Assembly: GCA_031769625.1 (NCBI GenBank)
Contig: JAUIMM010000636.1
Coordinates: forward strand, 5,517,501 to 5,581,500
DNA: 64,000 nucleotides
Reading direction: 5' to 3'
From: Taudactylus pleione
Lineage: Eukaryota; Chordata; Amphibia; Anura; Myobatrachidae
In this document: piece by piece, positions 10,820 through 21,132 of the stretch
Numbering within the stretch: the stretch's first letter is position 1
How the letters are laid out: the number at the start of each line of letters is the position of its first letter
Translations under genes and position numbers: made by a program
The notes under the pieces: model-generated
Database searches by the model: none
Told to the model about the DNA's origin: nothing
Seen by the model: the letters and a program-made list of their open reading frames with translations, nothing else

Positions 10820-11731
10820 ATGGATCCGGCCACGGAACAGGAGTCAGGAGTGGATTTATTTTGCTGTATTGCTGGCCGTTTAGAAAACCTGGAAGCTATG
10901 CAACATCAAATGGCTCAGTTTCTACAGGAGATGTCTAAACGACAAGATTATCTGCAAACCTCATTAATCACCCCTGGGGTATCAGCAACTACACCTCCTC
11001 CTGTGCCTGGTAATACAGGGACCAGGGTATCTCCTTGTCTACATCTTCCTATGCCAAGCAAATTTGACAGCAATCCTAAGCTCTGTCGTGGTTTCTTAAG
11101 TCAGTGTGATATACACTTTACATTACAGCCTGATAACTTTCCCACCACTAGAACTAAAGTGGCATACATTGTCTCTTTGTTGAACGGCTCGGCTTTGGAT
11201 TGGGCCTCCCCACTCTGGGAGCGTTCAGACTCGCTGCTGGATAACTATACAGACTTTGTATCTTCATTCAGGAGGATTTTCGATGAACCTGGACTCACAG
11301 TGTCAGCATCATCCAGTGTCAGCCAATATGCCGTACAGTTTCAAATCTTGACATCAAAGCTTAAGTGGAATGAGGAGGCCCTCACCTCAGCCTTTTGGCA
11401 TGGCCTTTCTGACCGACTAAAAGATGATCTGATCACCCGTGAGCTTCCCACTAATTTAAATGATATGATCTCACTCTTCAACAAAATTGACCTACGCTTC
11501 AGAGAACGTCATTCTGAAAAGCATAGAACTGACTGGCAAGGGTCATTTACGCCTCCCTTGCCTACCCGTCCACCCCATCCTCCTATAGATGAGAAGCCTA
11601 TGCAGGTGAACCAAACCCATCTCTCCAAAGAGGAACATCAGAGGATGCTAAAAAACCTCTGTCTGTACTGCGGAGATTCGGGTCACCTGGTGGCCTCCTG
11701 CTCCCGCAAATCAGGAAACGCCCGTTCCTAA
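10820..11731 (+). pseudogene. G2 gag
   Basis: The frame is open from 10700. The likely start is MDPATEQESG at about 10820, as in related gag proteins. It has the capsid motif FDSNPKLCRGFLSQCDIHF, then ALDWASPLWERSDSL, then a CCHC knuckle CLYCGDSGHLVASC near the end. The gag frame is intact, but the downstream pol frames are broken, so the element is dead. Confidence 0.88.
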
Positions 11732-11739
11732 CTGACCTT

Positions 11740-12464
11740 GGGGACATCAAGTTAGGAGTTATGAGCCCGTCCCCAAATACTAAAGATTTCAAGATTTCCT
11801 TAGCTTTGGATCTTAAGCCCAACCCTGTCTTCGTCTCTGCTCTATTAGACTGGAGCAGCCGTAAACTTCATGACTTCCAGCCTAATTGATAAACTACAGA
11901 TTCCTTGTTCATCTCTCAATCACGCAATTTCCTTGACTTCCTTGACTTGATGCACGGCCTCTAGCTAAAGGAGTGGTCACCAAGGAAACTCAACCAGTAT
12001 TAGTTCATGTTGGGGCACTTCACTCCGAGTCTTTAAAGTTCTTAGTGATACCAGAGGCTTCTCAAGAAATCATTTTAGGACTACCCTGGTTATACCAACA
12101 TAATCCCAGGATAGACTGGTGTTCAATTCAGATTCTTTCATGGGGAAATGACTGTCAAAAATCCAGTCTTCCCAAGACACGACCTGTAAGAAAGACAGCT
12201 TCATTAAAATCTCCAGCTATTCCCAAGGAGTACCAGATGTTCTCTGATGTTTTTTTCCGAACAACAGGCGAATGTCTTACCTCCCCACAGAGAATGGGAC
12301 TGTCCAATCGAGCTGCTGTCTGACAAGATGCCACCCCGTGGTCGCACCTATCCTCTATCCGTGCCTGAGACTCAAGCCATGTCTGAATACATCCAGGACA
12401 ACCTAGCAAAAGGGTTTATTTGTCCTTCCACCTCTCCTGCTGGAGCTGGCTTCTTTTTCATTGG
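11740..12464 (+). pseudogene. G2 protease and RT start
   Basis: The protease active site is disrupted by a frameshift (the expected DSGA reads as D followed by a 2-nt loss at about 11850). LGLPWLYQHNPRIDW follows. A second frameshift lies at about 12250, before [13 protein letters not shown]. The RT N-terminal motif [12 protein letters not shown] and [14 protein letters not shown] lead to the point where a foreign insert begins at 12465. Confidence 0.85.
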
Positions 12465-13042
12465 CTGTGGCTCGCCACAGCCAGCCTCCCCCACACTACA
12501 CGGAGAATAACCCGGGCAACGTACAGACATCCACAGGACTTACAGCATACCACCGAGGTACCCCTTTGGAACTAGCGGGACGCCGCTAGATCTCCCTGAC
12601 TAAACACTATACTTTAACCATCTATCAGATTGACTATTCAGTTGGCGGCATCTAAGGTTGAGACCAGTACCAGTGCCTATTCACAAATAGATCGGCACAT
12701 TTGCTATTTATATTTTGTCTACATTTGTCTATATTTTGTTTATTTTTGTTTATATTTGTTTACTTTTCCTTCTGACAATTTTGACATATTGCAGCATTGT
12801 CCATTGTGTTTATTTGTTTGTTTAATCTGTTGGTGTATAACCAATGGTTTACAGGCACCATATTATATTGCATTACAATTGTAGTGACTATTATTGTGAA
12901 ACTTTTATCAGTAAAAGCAACATTTGTTTCTTAGTTGGTACCCTCTCATCATTTTGGGTTCTACTACTTTAGAATATATTTAGAATATACAGAGTTCAGG
13001 AAATAGGTTGTGCGCAGCATCTGGTCCCCACGTTTCTCTGTA
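12465..13042. mobile_element. 578-bp retroposon-like insert in G2 RT
   Basis: It splits the RT codons for FIGKKDGG and is flanked by an exact 11-bp duplication TTTTTCATTGG (12454-12464 and 13043-13053). It starts with a hairpin (GGCTGTGGCTCGCCACAGCC, counting two duplication bases) and ends CCCCACGTTTCTCTGTA, without a poly(A) tail. A long duplication suggests target-primed reverse transcription. I could not name the family, and it encodes nothing recognisable. Confidence 0.75.
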
Positions 13043-14200
13043 TTTTTCATTGGCAAGAAAGATGGTGGCCTAAGACCTTGTATATATTACCGGGGCCTTA
13101 ATGATATAACGATTAAGAATCAATATCCTCTTCCCCTGATCACAGAGTTGTTCGACAGAGTTAAGGGGTCCATCATATTTTACAAAGTTGGATCTGAGAG
13201 GGGCTTATAATCTCATCCGTATTCGTGCTGGTGATGAATGGAAGACCGCCTTTAATACTAGAGATGGACACTTTGAATACCTTGTGATGCCCTTTGGGCT
13301 GTGCAATGCACCTGCCGTGTTTCAGGGCTTTGTTAATGAGATTTTCCGGAACTTGTTGTACGTCTCGGTTGTTATTTACCTGGATGATATTTAGATTTTT
13401 TCGTCTTCTGTAGCAAAACATCATGAACATGTGAAGGAAGTATTGTCCCATCTGAGAAAGAACCACCTTTACTGCAAACTGGAGAAATGTGTCTTTGGGG
13501 TACCCAGTGTGCCATTCCTTGGTTACATCATATCTGGCTCCAGTCTAGAAATGGATCCCAAGAAGGTGCAGGCAATTTTGGATTGGTCTCGTCCTCAAAC
13601 CTTGAAAGCCATCCGGAGATTGCTTAGGTTCGCCAACTACTATAGATGTTTTATTAAAGGATTTTCATCATTATTGGCTCCCATTACCGCACTGACCTGA
13701 AAAGACGCTAATCCTGCCCTATGGTCACCCGAGGCAGAGACTGCCTTCCAACTTTCAAAACAGGCATTTATTTCAGCTCCAGTCTTACGACAACCAGATC
13801 TGGATAGGCCGTTTTTATTGGAAGTGGATGCGTCATCAGAGGCCATGGGTGCAGTTCTTTCCCAGTGTTATGATGACAATCGAGTTCATCCCTGTGGGTT
13901 TTTCTCCAAGAAATTTTCTCCTACCGAAAGAAATTCTGCTATTGGTGAACAAGAACTCTTGGCAGTGAAGTTAGCATTAAAAGAATGGAGATACCTGCTG
14001 TAAGGGGCCAAGTTTCCCTTCACTGTCTTCACGGATCATAGAAATCTCCTCTTTCTCAAGAATCTTCAGTGCGTGAGTCCTGATTTGGCCCGATGGGCAA
14101 TATTTTTTGCTTGGTTCCAGTTCACCCTTCCCTTCCGGTCTGGAGCCCTTAATCAAAAGGCAGATGCTCTGTCCAGATCCCTCCTCTGTGATGACAAATC
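13043..14200 (+). pseudogene. G2 RT (rest) and RNase H
   Basis: RT resumes with [16 protein letters not shown], then [24 protein letters not shown] and YLDDI, followed immediately by a TAG (13392-13394). The thumb (LEKCVFGVPSVPFLGYIIS) follows. RNase H shows [30 protein letters not shown] and FTDHRNLLFL, ending [12 protein letters not shown]. Additional in-frame stops fall near 13698 and 14001. Confidence 0.88.
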
Positions 14201-14219
14201 GGAGAATCAACAAAATACC

Positions 14220-15009
14220 CCTGTTTTGGAGTCAAGAGTGTTCGCCACCTTACAGTTACAGCCCCCTACTGGGAAGTCCTTTATGGCCCCAGAGTTAAGG
14301 AAGCAGCTCCTCACATGGGCTCATTCCTCTCGCTTTGCAGGTCACTCAGGTACCCGGAAGACCTTGGAATTTTTAAAGAGAGGCTATTGGTGGCCATCCA
14401 TGAAAGCAGACGTGTCGGAGTTCATCTCTTCATGTTCTTCGTGTGCCCAGCATAAATCTTCATGTCAGGCTCCAGCTGGTGAGTTATTGCCACTACCTAT
14501 TCCATCATGTCCATGGACGCATCTCTCCATGGACTTCATCACGGATCTGCCGAATTCTCAAGGACTCACTACCATCTGGGTTGTAGTAGACCAATTCTCT
14601 AAAATGGTCCATTATATACCACTAAAGAAATTGGCTTCTGCTCCTGACCTGGCTCACTTGTTCATTCAACATATTTTCCATCTCCATGGTCTTCTCTGAC
14701 CGTGGTGTTCAGTTTACAGCCGTATGTTCTGTATTGCAAGTAAAGCTAAATTTTTGTACGTCTTATCACCCACAAAGCAATTGTTCCACTGAGAGGGTTA
14801 ATCAAGACCTTGAGACCTTCCTGAGGATTTTTATGACATCTTCCCAAGACAATTGGTCTGTATTGCTGCCATGGGCTGAATTTGCACATAATGCCTCCTA
14901 CCACTCTTCCACGAACCAAACTCCATGCCAAGTGGTCTACGGACTTCATCCTCGGGTCCCTGAATTTCAAAGCCTGCCCGTCTTTGATGTACCAGCTGTA
15001 GAAGACACT
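14220..15009 (+). pseudogene. G2 integrase, first part
   Basis: The HHCC region (WAHSSRFAGHSG, then CSSCAQHK) and core WTHLSMDFITDLP, VVVDQFSKMVHYIPL are in one frame to about 14697. A frameshift leads to FSDRGVQFTAVCS, then YHPQSNCSTERVNQDLE and WAEFAHNASYHSS. The typical NGQTERVN reads NCSTERVN. The frame ends at a MITE inserted in the Asp-Thr codons of VEDT (target ACT). Confidence 0.88.
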
Positions 15010-15560
15010 GGGCCTGATTCAGACCCGGTCACAAGTGCTGAGTGCTCGCAACCGGGTCGATGGTGGCCCAGAGCGCATGCACACGACGGAGCCGGCTCCG
15101 TCGTGCGCATGCATGAGACCCAGATAGCAACATGCAATCCGTCGCTCTGGGTCTCGCACCAAAGGAGGCGTGCTATCGATGTTGAGTGACAGCACGCCCC
15201 TTTTGGTGGGTGGGCCGGGGGGATGGCTGCCCAGACGGAGGTGTTCCCATGAGAACGCCTACCGTCTGGGGGCGGCCCCACTGACATCACAAGTGATGTC
15301 AGTGGGAGAGCTTTTGGCTCTGTTTGAGCCGAAAGCTCTCTGGGGCTTGCTGCCACGAGACCCTACCACAAGGGTCTCATCGCAAGCCCCATGGTCGTGA
15401 TGGTCTTGACCATCGCGACCATCATCCTGGCCGCTCGCATTAGCTGTGGGTGGCAACCCACAGCAATGCGAGCGGCCAGGAGGCCGCTCCTTAAAAAAAT
15501 AAAAAGATGCCCTGATTCAGAGCAAGCGCTCTGTCAGACGTCCGGCTCTGAATCAGGGCC
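15010..15560. mobile_element. Hairpin-chain MITE, subfamily A (copy 1)
   Basis: 551 bp, termini GGGCCTGATTCAGACCC and GGCTCTGAATCAGGGCC, with a perfect 3-bp duplication ACT (15007-15009, 15561-15563). Almost the whole length is a series of about eleven adjacent imperfect palindromes with small loops. Examples are CCCACTGACATCAC paired with GTGATGTCAGTGGG, and GAGAGCTTTTGGCTC paired with GAGCCGAAAGCTCTC. The right end holds a second, inverted copy of the terminal repeat. No coding sequence. Confidence 0.92.
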
Positions 15561-16109
15561 ACTGTACAATTGCATCAATCTGGTCTCAAGTTCATACTGA
15601 CCTGGAAAAGGCGTCCTCCCGTTACAAATTTCAAGCTGATAAGAAGTGTAGGAAAGTACCACGTATGCAAGTTGGAGACCAAGTCTGGTTGTCCACCCGG
15701 AACCTACGGCTTAGAGTACCGTCTATGAAATTTGCTCCATGCTTCATCGGGCCCTTCTCCATCATAGAAATCATTAACCCTGTGGCTTATAGCCTTCAGT
15801 TACCCCCTTATCTAAAAATTCCCAATTCCTTTCATGAATCCCTGCTAAAACCCCTGGTGCTGAACAAATTCCACAGTCCTGCCTGCTTCTCCCCGTGTCC
15901 AGACTGAATGGGGTGTAGAGTTTGAAGTCTCCCAGGTCTTGGATTCTCGTCTCCGCAGAGGACATTTGCAGTACCTGTTGGATTGGAGGGGCTACGGCCC
16001 AGAGGAAAGTTGTTGGACCGATGCCCGAGATATCCATCCTCCTGCACTCATCTAGAAGTTCCATGCTGCCCATCCAAAGAAGCCTGGTGAGTGTCCTGAG
16101 GCCACACAT
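15561..16109 (+). pseudogene. G2 integrase C-terminus and chromodomain
   Basis: It resumes after the MITE: QADKKCRKVPRMQVGDQVWL, STRNLRLRVPSMKFAPCF, INPVAYSLQLPP, then after a frameshift at about 15890 the chromodomain [32 protein letters not shown] stop follows at about 16052. These are the same domains, in the same order, as in G1. Confidence 0.87.
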
Positions 16110-16121
16110 AAGGGGGGGTAC
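16110..16121 (+). other. Polypurine tract of G2
   Basis: AAGGGGGGGTAC lies directly before the 3' LTR start TGTCACGGCC, as in G3. Confidence 0.8.
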
Positions 16122-16466
16122 TGTCACGGCCAGGGTATCTCGGCTAGGTGGTTATCGGGTATTACCTGTGAGGTCATGGTGGCGGGGGGTCTCTGGCAGC
16201 GGTGCTGGTGTTTGGCGAGGGGCATTGGCTGCGCGTGGTTCTGTGTGGGCACATTGTCACTAGGCCTGGTGAGGTCTGGCGGTGTTTTCGTTCCATTGGC
16301 ATTGGCGCCGCCATCTTGCTTGCGGCCATGTGATTCCAGCTGTCCAATCCTAGTAGGTCATGTGTTCATTCCAGCCAGTCACATCGCAGCACTGAGTATT
16401 TAGGAAGGTCCAGAGCCTTCCTTCCTTTGCCAGTGCAACATGTTTTTCAGCTGCGGCTGAGAGAGA
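16122..16466 (+). repeat. 3' LTR of G2, truncated
   Basis: It aligns closely with 10017-10361 and stops at CTGAGAGAGA, where MITE C begins. The missing remainder, together with missing G3 integrase on the other side, indicates a deletion at this junction. Confidence 0.88.
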
Positions 16467-17413
16467 GGACCTCATTCAGAGTCGGTTGTTGCGGACGCAC
16501 GGTCGTAGGGGAAAGGGGCCGGATATGCAAATTAAGCGATCATAAGTTGCGGTCCTAAGATGAGATCGTTAGCTGAACGACTGAGGGTAAGAAGCGGCCG
16601 TAAGACTAAATAACGCCCCCTTCTCGATCACAACTCACGTCATCTCCTGGGATATAAGGATTAATCGTGAGCATCGGGAACCATTGGAGCTGGTCGTAGA
16701 GCTTAAGGTTGACCATACCCTCTCTTAAGCACTACGATCAAGTCAGTGTAAAAACCTCCCATGTCACATGTGCCATGACGCTACTTTGTTAATTATGCAC
16801 CCCATTAAACGCCGTTCGCATAATTAGGCACGCCTGCATTCGGATCTCCACTCCCCCGTTTTCAAGCACCTTCCCCTGTTACCACCCACAAACGGTTCAT
16901 TCTGTCACTCAAACTAACGACCTGGCTATGTTCAAGGAGAGAGAAATTTCTGATCGTAAGAGCTAGTTTGCGCATGCGCATTGCGAACTTTACACATGCA
17001 CAGTTTAGCGAACATCGGTGGCGTACGACCGTGCCTAATTATGCAAACGGCGTTTTATGGGAGTGCATACGGTTTATGGGAGTGCATAATTAACAAAGTA
17101 GCGTCATGGCACATGTGACATGGGAGGTTTTTACACTGACATGATCATAGAGCTTAAGAGAGGGTCAACCTTAAGCTCTACGACCAGTTCCGATGGTTCT
17201 CGATGGTCTCGATTAATCCTTATATGCCCAGAGATGAAGTGTAATGCGTACAAGAAGGGGGCGTATTTTTTTGTCTTCCGGCCGCTTCCTCCCCTTGGAC
17301 GGCCAGCTACCGATCCGAACTTAGGGACGCAACTTGCGAGGGAATCATTTGCATATCCGGCCCCTTTTCCCGTACGACCGTGCGGCCGCTTCGACCAACT
17401 CTGAATGAGGTCC
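16467..17413. mobile_element. Palindromic MITE C at the G2/G3 junction
   Basis: 947 bp with termini GGACCTCATTCAGAGT and ACTCTGAATGAGGTCC. Two arms of roughly 360 bp (about 16467-16830 and 17045-17413) are inverted copies of each other, for example CCTCCCATGTCACATGTGCC in one and its complement in the other. The centre carries the CAAGCACCTTCCCC module shared with MITE B. Flanking triplets differ (AGA and AAG), so it lacks a target duplication. Confidence 0.88.
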
Positions 17414-17785
17414 AAGGTCTCCAACTCTGAATTTACAGGGTCTGCGGTGCTTGTCAGCCCACACCTTGGACCGCCCAGATACTTGACAGAGAGCATGATG
17501 CACCTTCCTCCAGAATGCCCATAGCCTAGAAACGGATGATGAAGATGAGGTACTGGTAGTAGGGGATTCAAACGAATTACTCCTAGGATACATCCCAGAG
17601 TTGCAATAAAAAGGACAGATGGAGGAAGCGGAATGGCAAGAATCATTATATGCGAATTCTGCAAATGGTAGATGTGGAACCCAATTGTCCTGGCACTCAG
17701 AGATGAAACAATGGAGGTATTGTTCCAAGGACTGATTGGCCCGTACCGTCTAGCCATTGGATGGTGGATGGTAGCCCGAGGATAA
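17414..17785 (-). pseudogene. G3 integrase remnant
   Basis: The minus strand reads QYLHCFISECQDNWVPHLPF, AEFAYNDSCHSA, then WADKHRRPCKFRVGDL up to the MITE at 17413. This is the end of the integrase core and start of the C-terminal domain. At about 17785 it is joined directly to the RT/RNase H linker, so RNase H and the first half of integrase were deleted. Confidence 0.85.
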
Positions 17786-18972
17786 GCTCACATTGATGCC
17801 GGAGAACAGGTGCAGACACAAAAGCCACCTTAAGTGTGTTAAATGCTTGAATGGCCCCAGGTGACCAACAAGTGACCTCGGCTCCCTTCTTGGTAAGATC
17901 TACAATGGGCGAAACTATATCAGGAAAATGACTTCACAAATCTGCGATAACAGTTTGCAAAACCCAGGAACCACTGGGTGGCCTTCAGGGTAATGGGTTT
18001 TTCCCAATCCAGGATGGCCTTCACCTTGCCAGGATCCATAAAGAAACCTTGCAAGGAAATAATGTAACCCAGGAATGATACATCCTTTACATCAAACTCA
18101 CATTTCTCTAATTTGGCATACAAGTTGTTCTTCAGTAGCCTTTGTACGACCTGCCTCACATGTCTCCGATGTTCATCCATTGACTTCGAGTAGATGAGGA
18201 TGTCGTCCAGATAGACCACTCCCAAGTAATCACTTAACACCTCATTGATGAAATCTTGCTGGGGCATTGGAGATGCCAAAGGGCATGACTATATTCAAAG
18301 TGTCCTGAATGGGTGTTAAATGCCATCTTCCAATTGTCTCCTTCTCTGATGCGGATGAGATTGTAAGTGCCTCCAAGATCAATCTCAGAAAAGATGGAGG
18401 CCTCACGCAGTTGGTCAAAGAGCACGGAGATGAGTGGCAAGGGATAATCATTCTTGACTGTGATCTTGTTCAGTCTGCATAAGTCAATGCAGGTTCAGAG
18501 AGATCTATCCTTCTTCTGGAAAAAGAAAAACCCTGCTCCCACTGGGGATTTAGAAGGACAAATGAACACCTTATCCAGAGCCTCTTGGATATATACCTGC
18601 ATGGCCTTATCTTCTGAAATAGATAATGCATATAGTTTGCCCTTAGGAAGCCTAGCACCAGGCAATAAATCGATGGCAGTCAAAAGAACAGTGAAGCGGC
18701 AGAACATCAGCATTTTTTTGGGAAAAAACTTCGGCCAGATCATGGTAAGGAGCAGGAATGGATGAGGACTTGACTGAGACGGTGGCAGGATGAGACAAAC
18801 ATCCGGAAAAGCAAGTCGATCCCAACTCAAGAATTTCCTCAGTTTGCCACTGGATCATGGTGTTGTGTCTCTTCAGCCAGGGTAATCCCAGGACAACTGG
18901 AGCCAGCGGACACTGAAGGAGTAGGAATGACAGTTCCTCCCAATGGCAAATTGCAATGAAGGGGTCCTGCAA
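17786..18972 (-). pseudogene. G3 reverse transcriptase
   Basis: Scattered over several frames on the minus strand: [15 protein letters not shown] (protease end, near 18880), [20 protein letters not shown] and [26 protein letters not shown], then [20 protein letters not shown] (about 18200) and [17 protein letters not shown]. At least three frameshifts. The catalytic YLDD is kept, but the protein cannot be made. Confidence 0.87.
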
Positions 18973-20006
18973 ACGACTGGAAGCTTGGAGAGATTTGACC
19001 CGTCCAGACGAATAACTGACACAGGTGTGGATAAGGGTTCAGGTTCCAGGCCCAAAGTCTTGAAAAAGTTTATGTCCATGAAATTCTCCACAGCTCTGCT
19101 ATCAACGCAGGAACGGAGACTTGGTCGTGAGACTTGGTCGTGCGAAAATAAGGACAGAATTTTTTCCGGAGAGATGGATGCAAGGCCTAGATGTACCTCC
19201 CCTAGCTTATCTAGACTTTGCCTTTTCCCGACTTCAGTGGGTAAAGCTGAGCCATATGTCCTTTACCACTACAGTACAGGCACAGACCCAACGCATGTGT
19301 CCTCCATTTCTCTTTGGCTGAAAGACAAAACGCTCCAAGTTGCATTGGTTCCTCGAACTAACCATGACAAAGAACATGGAGGCAGAGATGGCAATTTCTT
19401 CTCCACACAACGTTCACGGAGCCGTCGGTCAATGCAAATAACCAGGTTCATTAGCTCATCCAGAGAACTAGGGGCAGGATACTGGACTAAGATATCCTTA
19501 ATCTCATCAGACAGCCAACAACAAAACTGGCTTCGCAAAGCTGGGTCATTCCAGCTGGAGTCGACCATCCACCTCCGGAATTCTGTGCAGTAGTCCTCAG
19601 CGGCCTTGTTTTCCTGCTTTAGAGACCTGAGGCTAGCCTCTGCCATTGCCGTTTTATCTGGGTCATCGTAAAGAAGCCCTAAAGCAGCAAAGAAAGCCTC
19701 GACCATCAGCAGTGCAGAGCTAGTTGAGGGAAGACCAAAGTCCCATGTTAGAAGGTCACTTTGTAACAAAGAGACAACTATCCCTACTCATTGGGCTTCA
19801 AAACCCGAGGATCTAGGTCGGAGCCTAAAATAAAGCTTGAAGCACTCTTTGAAATTAAGTCCTTTTGGTTACCTGAGAACAGATCAGGCAGATTTAGCTT
19901 AGGTTCTAACACAGGCGCCTCAGGTTTCTTCAACCCAGAGGGAAAGCTCTTGAACTTTCTGTGTCAGAACCTGTATCTGTGCAGCTAAAATCTGACTAGG
20001 CTCCAT
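18973..20006 (-). pseudogene. G3 gag and protease
   Basis: The likely gag start is the ATG at 20006 (MEPSQILAAQIQVLTQKVQE), with a stop soon after. The capsid part is at 19769-19269 (FFAALGLLYDDPDKTAMAE, DYCTEFRRWMVDSSWN). The zinc knuckle reads CLYCSGKGHMAQLY, with the last Cys replaced by Tyr, so it is probably defective. A diverged protease (DSRAVENFMDINFFKTLGLE) follows near 19095. Confidence 0.82.
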
Positions 20007-20053
20007 TATAGAAGATCACTATACCCAAAGAAGATATGTCTGGCCGGTGATAA

Positions 20054-21056
20054 TGTTAGGGCACGTGCGTGACTCTTTGGAGTATGGTCCAGCTACAGCC
20101 TTGAGGCCTTGGAATTCTTGGCTGGATGCAGCCGTATAACAGTTTTGTGAGCAGGAGGAAGACTTGGCTTGTTGGGCCTAAAGGCCGTAGATGATGATGC
20201 GACCTTTGGGCCGTGCCACAGCCTTGAAGGCTGGTATCACTTGGCTAGTTGTGGCCAGTGGGCCGTACAACAGCCTTGAGGGCTGGTATAATGTGGCTGG
20301 ATGCAGCCAGTGGGCTGTATAATATGAAGTGGCCTTTAGGTCGTGTGGCAGCCTTGACGGCTGGTATAACTTGGCTTGATGCAGCATGTGGGCTGCAGAA
20401 TATGAAGTGGCCTCTGGGCCGTGCAGCAGCCTTGGGGGCTTGTATAACTTGGCCAGATGCAGCCAGTGGGCTGTTGAATATGAAGCAGCCACTGGGCTGT
20501 GTGGCAGCCTTGAGGGCCAGGGCAACTTGGCTAGATGCGGCAGAACCCAGAAATAACAAAAGCACTGATGTTGCTGGAGTGCGGCCTGTGCCGCCGGGTT
20601 GACACAAGCAACTGACACTGTAGTGCGACCGGTGCCGCCGGGTTGACACCAGCAGCTGATGCTGTAGTGCAGCCTGTGCCGCCGGGTTGACACAAGCAGC
20701 TGACGCTGTAGTGCGGCCTGAGCCACCAGGTTGACACAAGCAGCTAACGCTGCAGTGCAGCCTGTGCCACCTGGGTGACTCAAACGGCAGGTAGATAGTA
20801 TGCAGGACTGTTCCATCTGGATGACACAAACGACAGAGCAACAATATACTATAGGAGGCAGGAAAACTGGAGCTCAACTGTAAGACAGGCGACAAGGCCA
20901 GAACCGGAAACACGAAAACTGTATCACCAGCATCGGAGCAGCATTAGTGCTAGCAGGATATAGATGCAGGAGCCAATCTGGAGTGATCCACAGAATGATG
21001 GACAGGAGGAAGGTGGAGATTCAGTGAACACTTGCCCTGTGTACACTTCGCACAGT
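20054..21056 (-). repeat. 5' LTR of G3, outer end lost
   Basis: It matches 8583-9760 at both inner sequence and outer portion (to CTTCGCACAGT), then stops at a MITE fragment. It holds two tandem arrays: four to five ~88-bp units at about 20165-20545 (CAGCCTTGAGGGCTGG, TGGATGCAGCCAGTGGGC) and five ~46-bp units at about 20575-20800 (GCCGGGTTGACACAAGCAGC). The first array is absent from the other LTR. Confidence 0.85.
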
Positions 21057-21132
21057 GGCCCTGATTCAGAGCCAGACGCTCTGACAGAGCGCTTGCTCTG
21101 AATCAGGGCCATCCTTCTTAATTTTTAGAGCG
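21057..21132. mobile_element. MITE A terminal fragment
   Basis: It begins GGCCCTGATTCAGAGCC and contains the characteristic end hairpin, with a second inverted copy of the terminus (GCTCTGAATCAGGGCC), then TTTTTAGAGCGGCCT as in the copy at 30984. The remainder is missing. Confidence 0.75.

Larger units (their letters stand above)
10017..16466 (+). mobile_element. Ty3/gypsy chromovirus G2 (inserted in G3)
   Basis: A plus-strand LTR element: 5' LTR from TGTCACGGCCAGG (10017), gag, protease, RT, RNase H, integrase, chromodomain, polypurine tract, then a 3' LTR starting 16122 and truncated at 16466. It interrupts G3 between chromodomain and integrase. It carries a 578-bp retroposon-like insert in RT and a hairpin MITE in integrase. 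Many stops and frameshifts. The right target duplication is lost with the truncated LTR. Confidence 0.9.
8583..21056 (-). mobile_element. Ty3/gypsy chromovirus G3, split and decayed
   Basis: A minus-strand LTR element whose left part (3' LTR 8583-9760, polypurine tract, chromodomain 9786-10016) is separated from its right part (integrase 17414 upward to 5' LTR ending 21056) by element G2 and a MITE. Both LTRs share the inner terminus TGTTAGGGCACGTGC. RNase H and most of integrase are deleted. The outer edge of the 5' LTR is cut by a MITE fragment at 21057. Confidence 0.85.

Noticed and set aside
14967..15456. Frames of up to 129 residues within MITE A, also at 55505-56106 and 30993-31588
   Set aside because: Hairpin DNA is open on several strands and frames because palindromes translate both ways; no conserved start.
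20178..20913. Two overlapping 210-220-residue minus-strand frames
   Set aside because: Both arise from the tandem arrays in the G3 5' LTR; overlapping frames of equal length indicate repeat origin.
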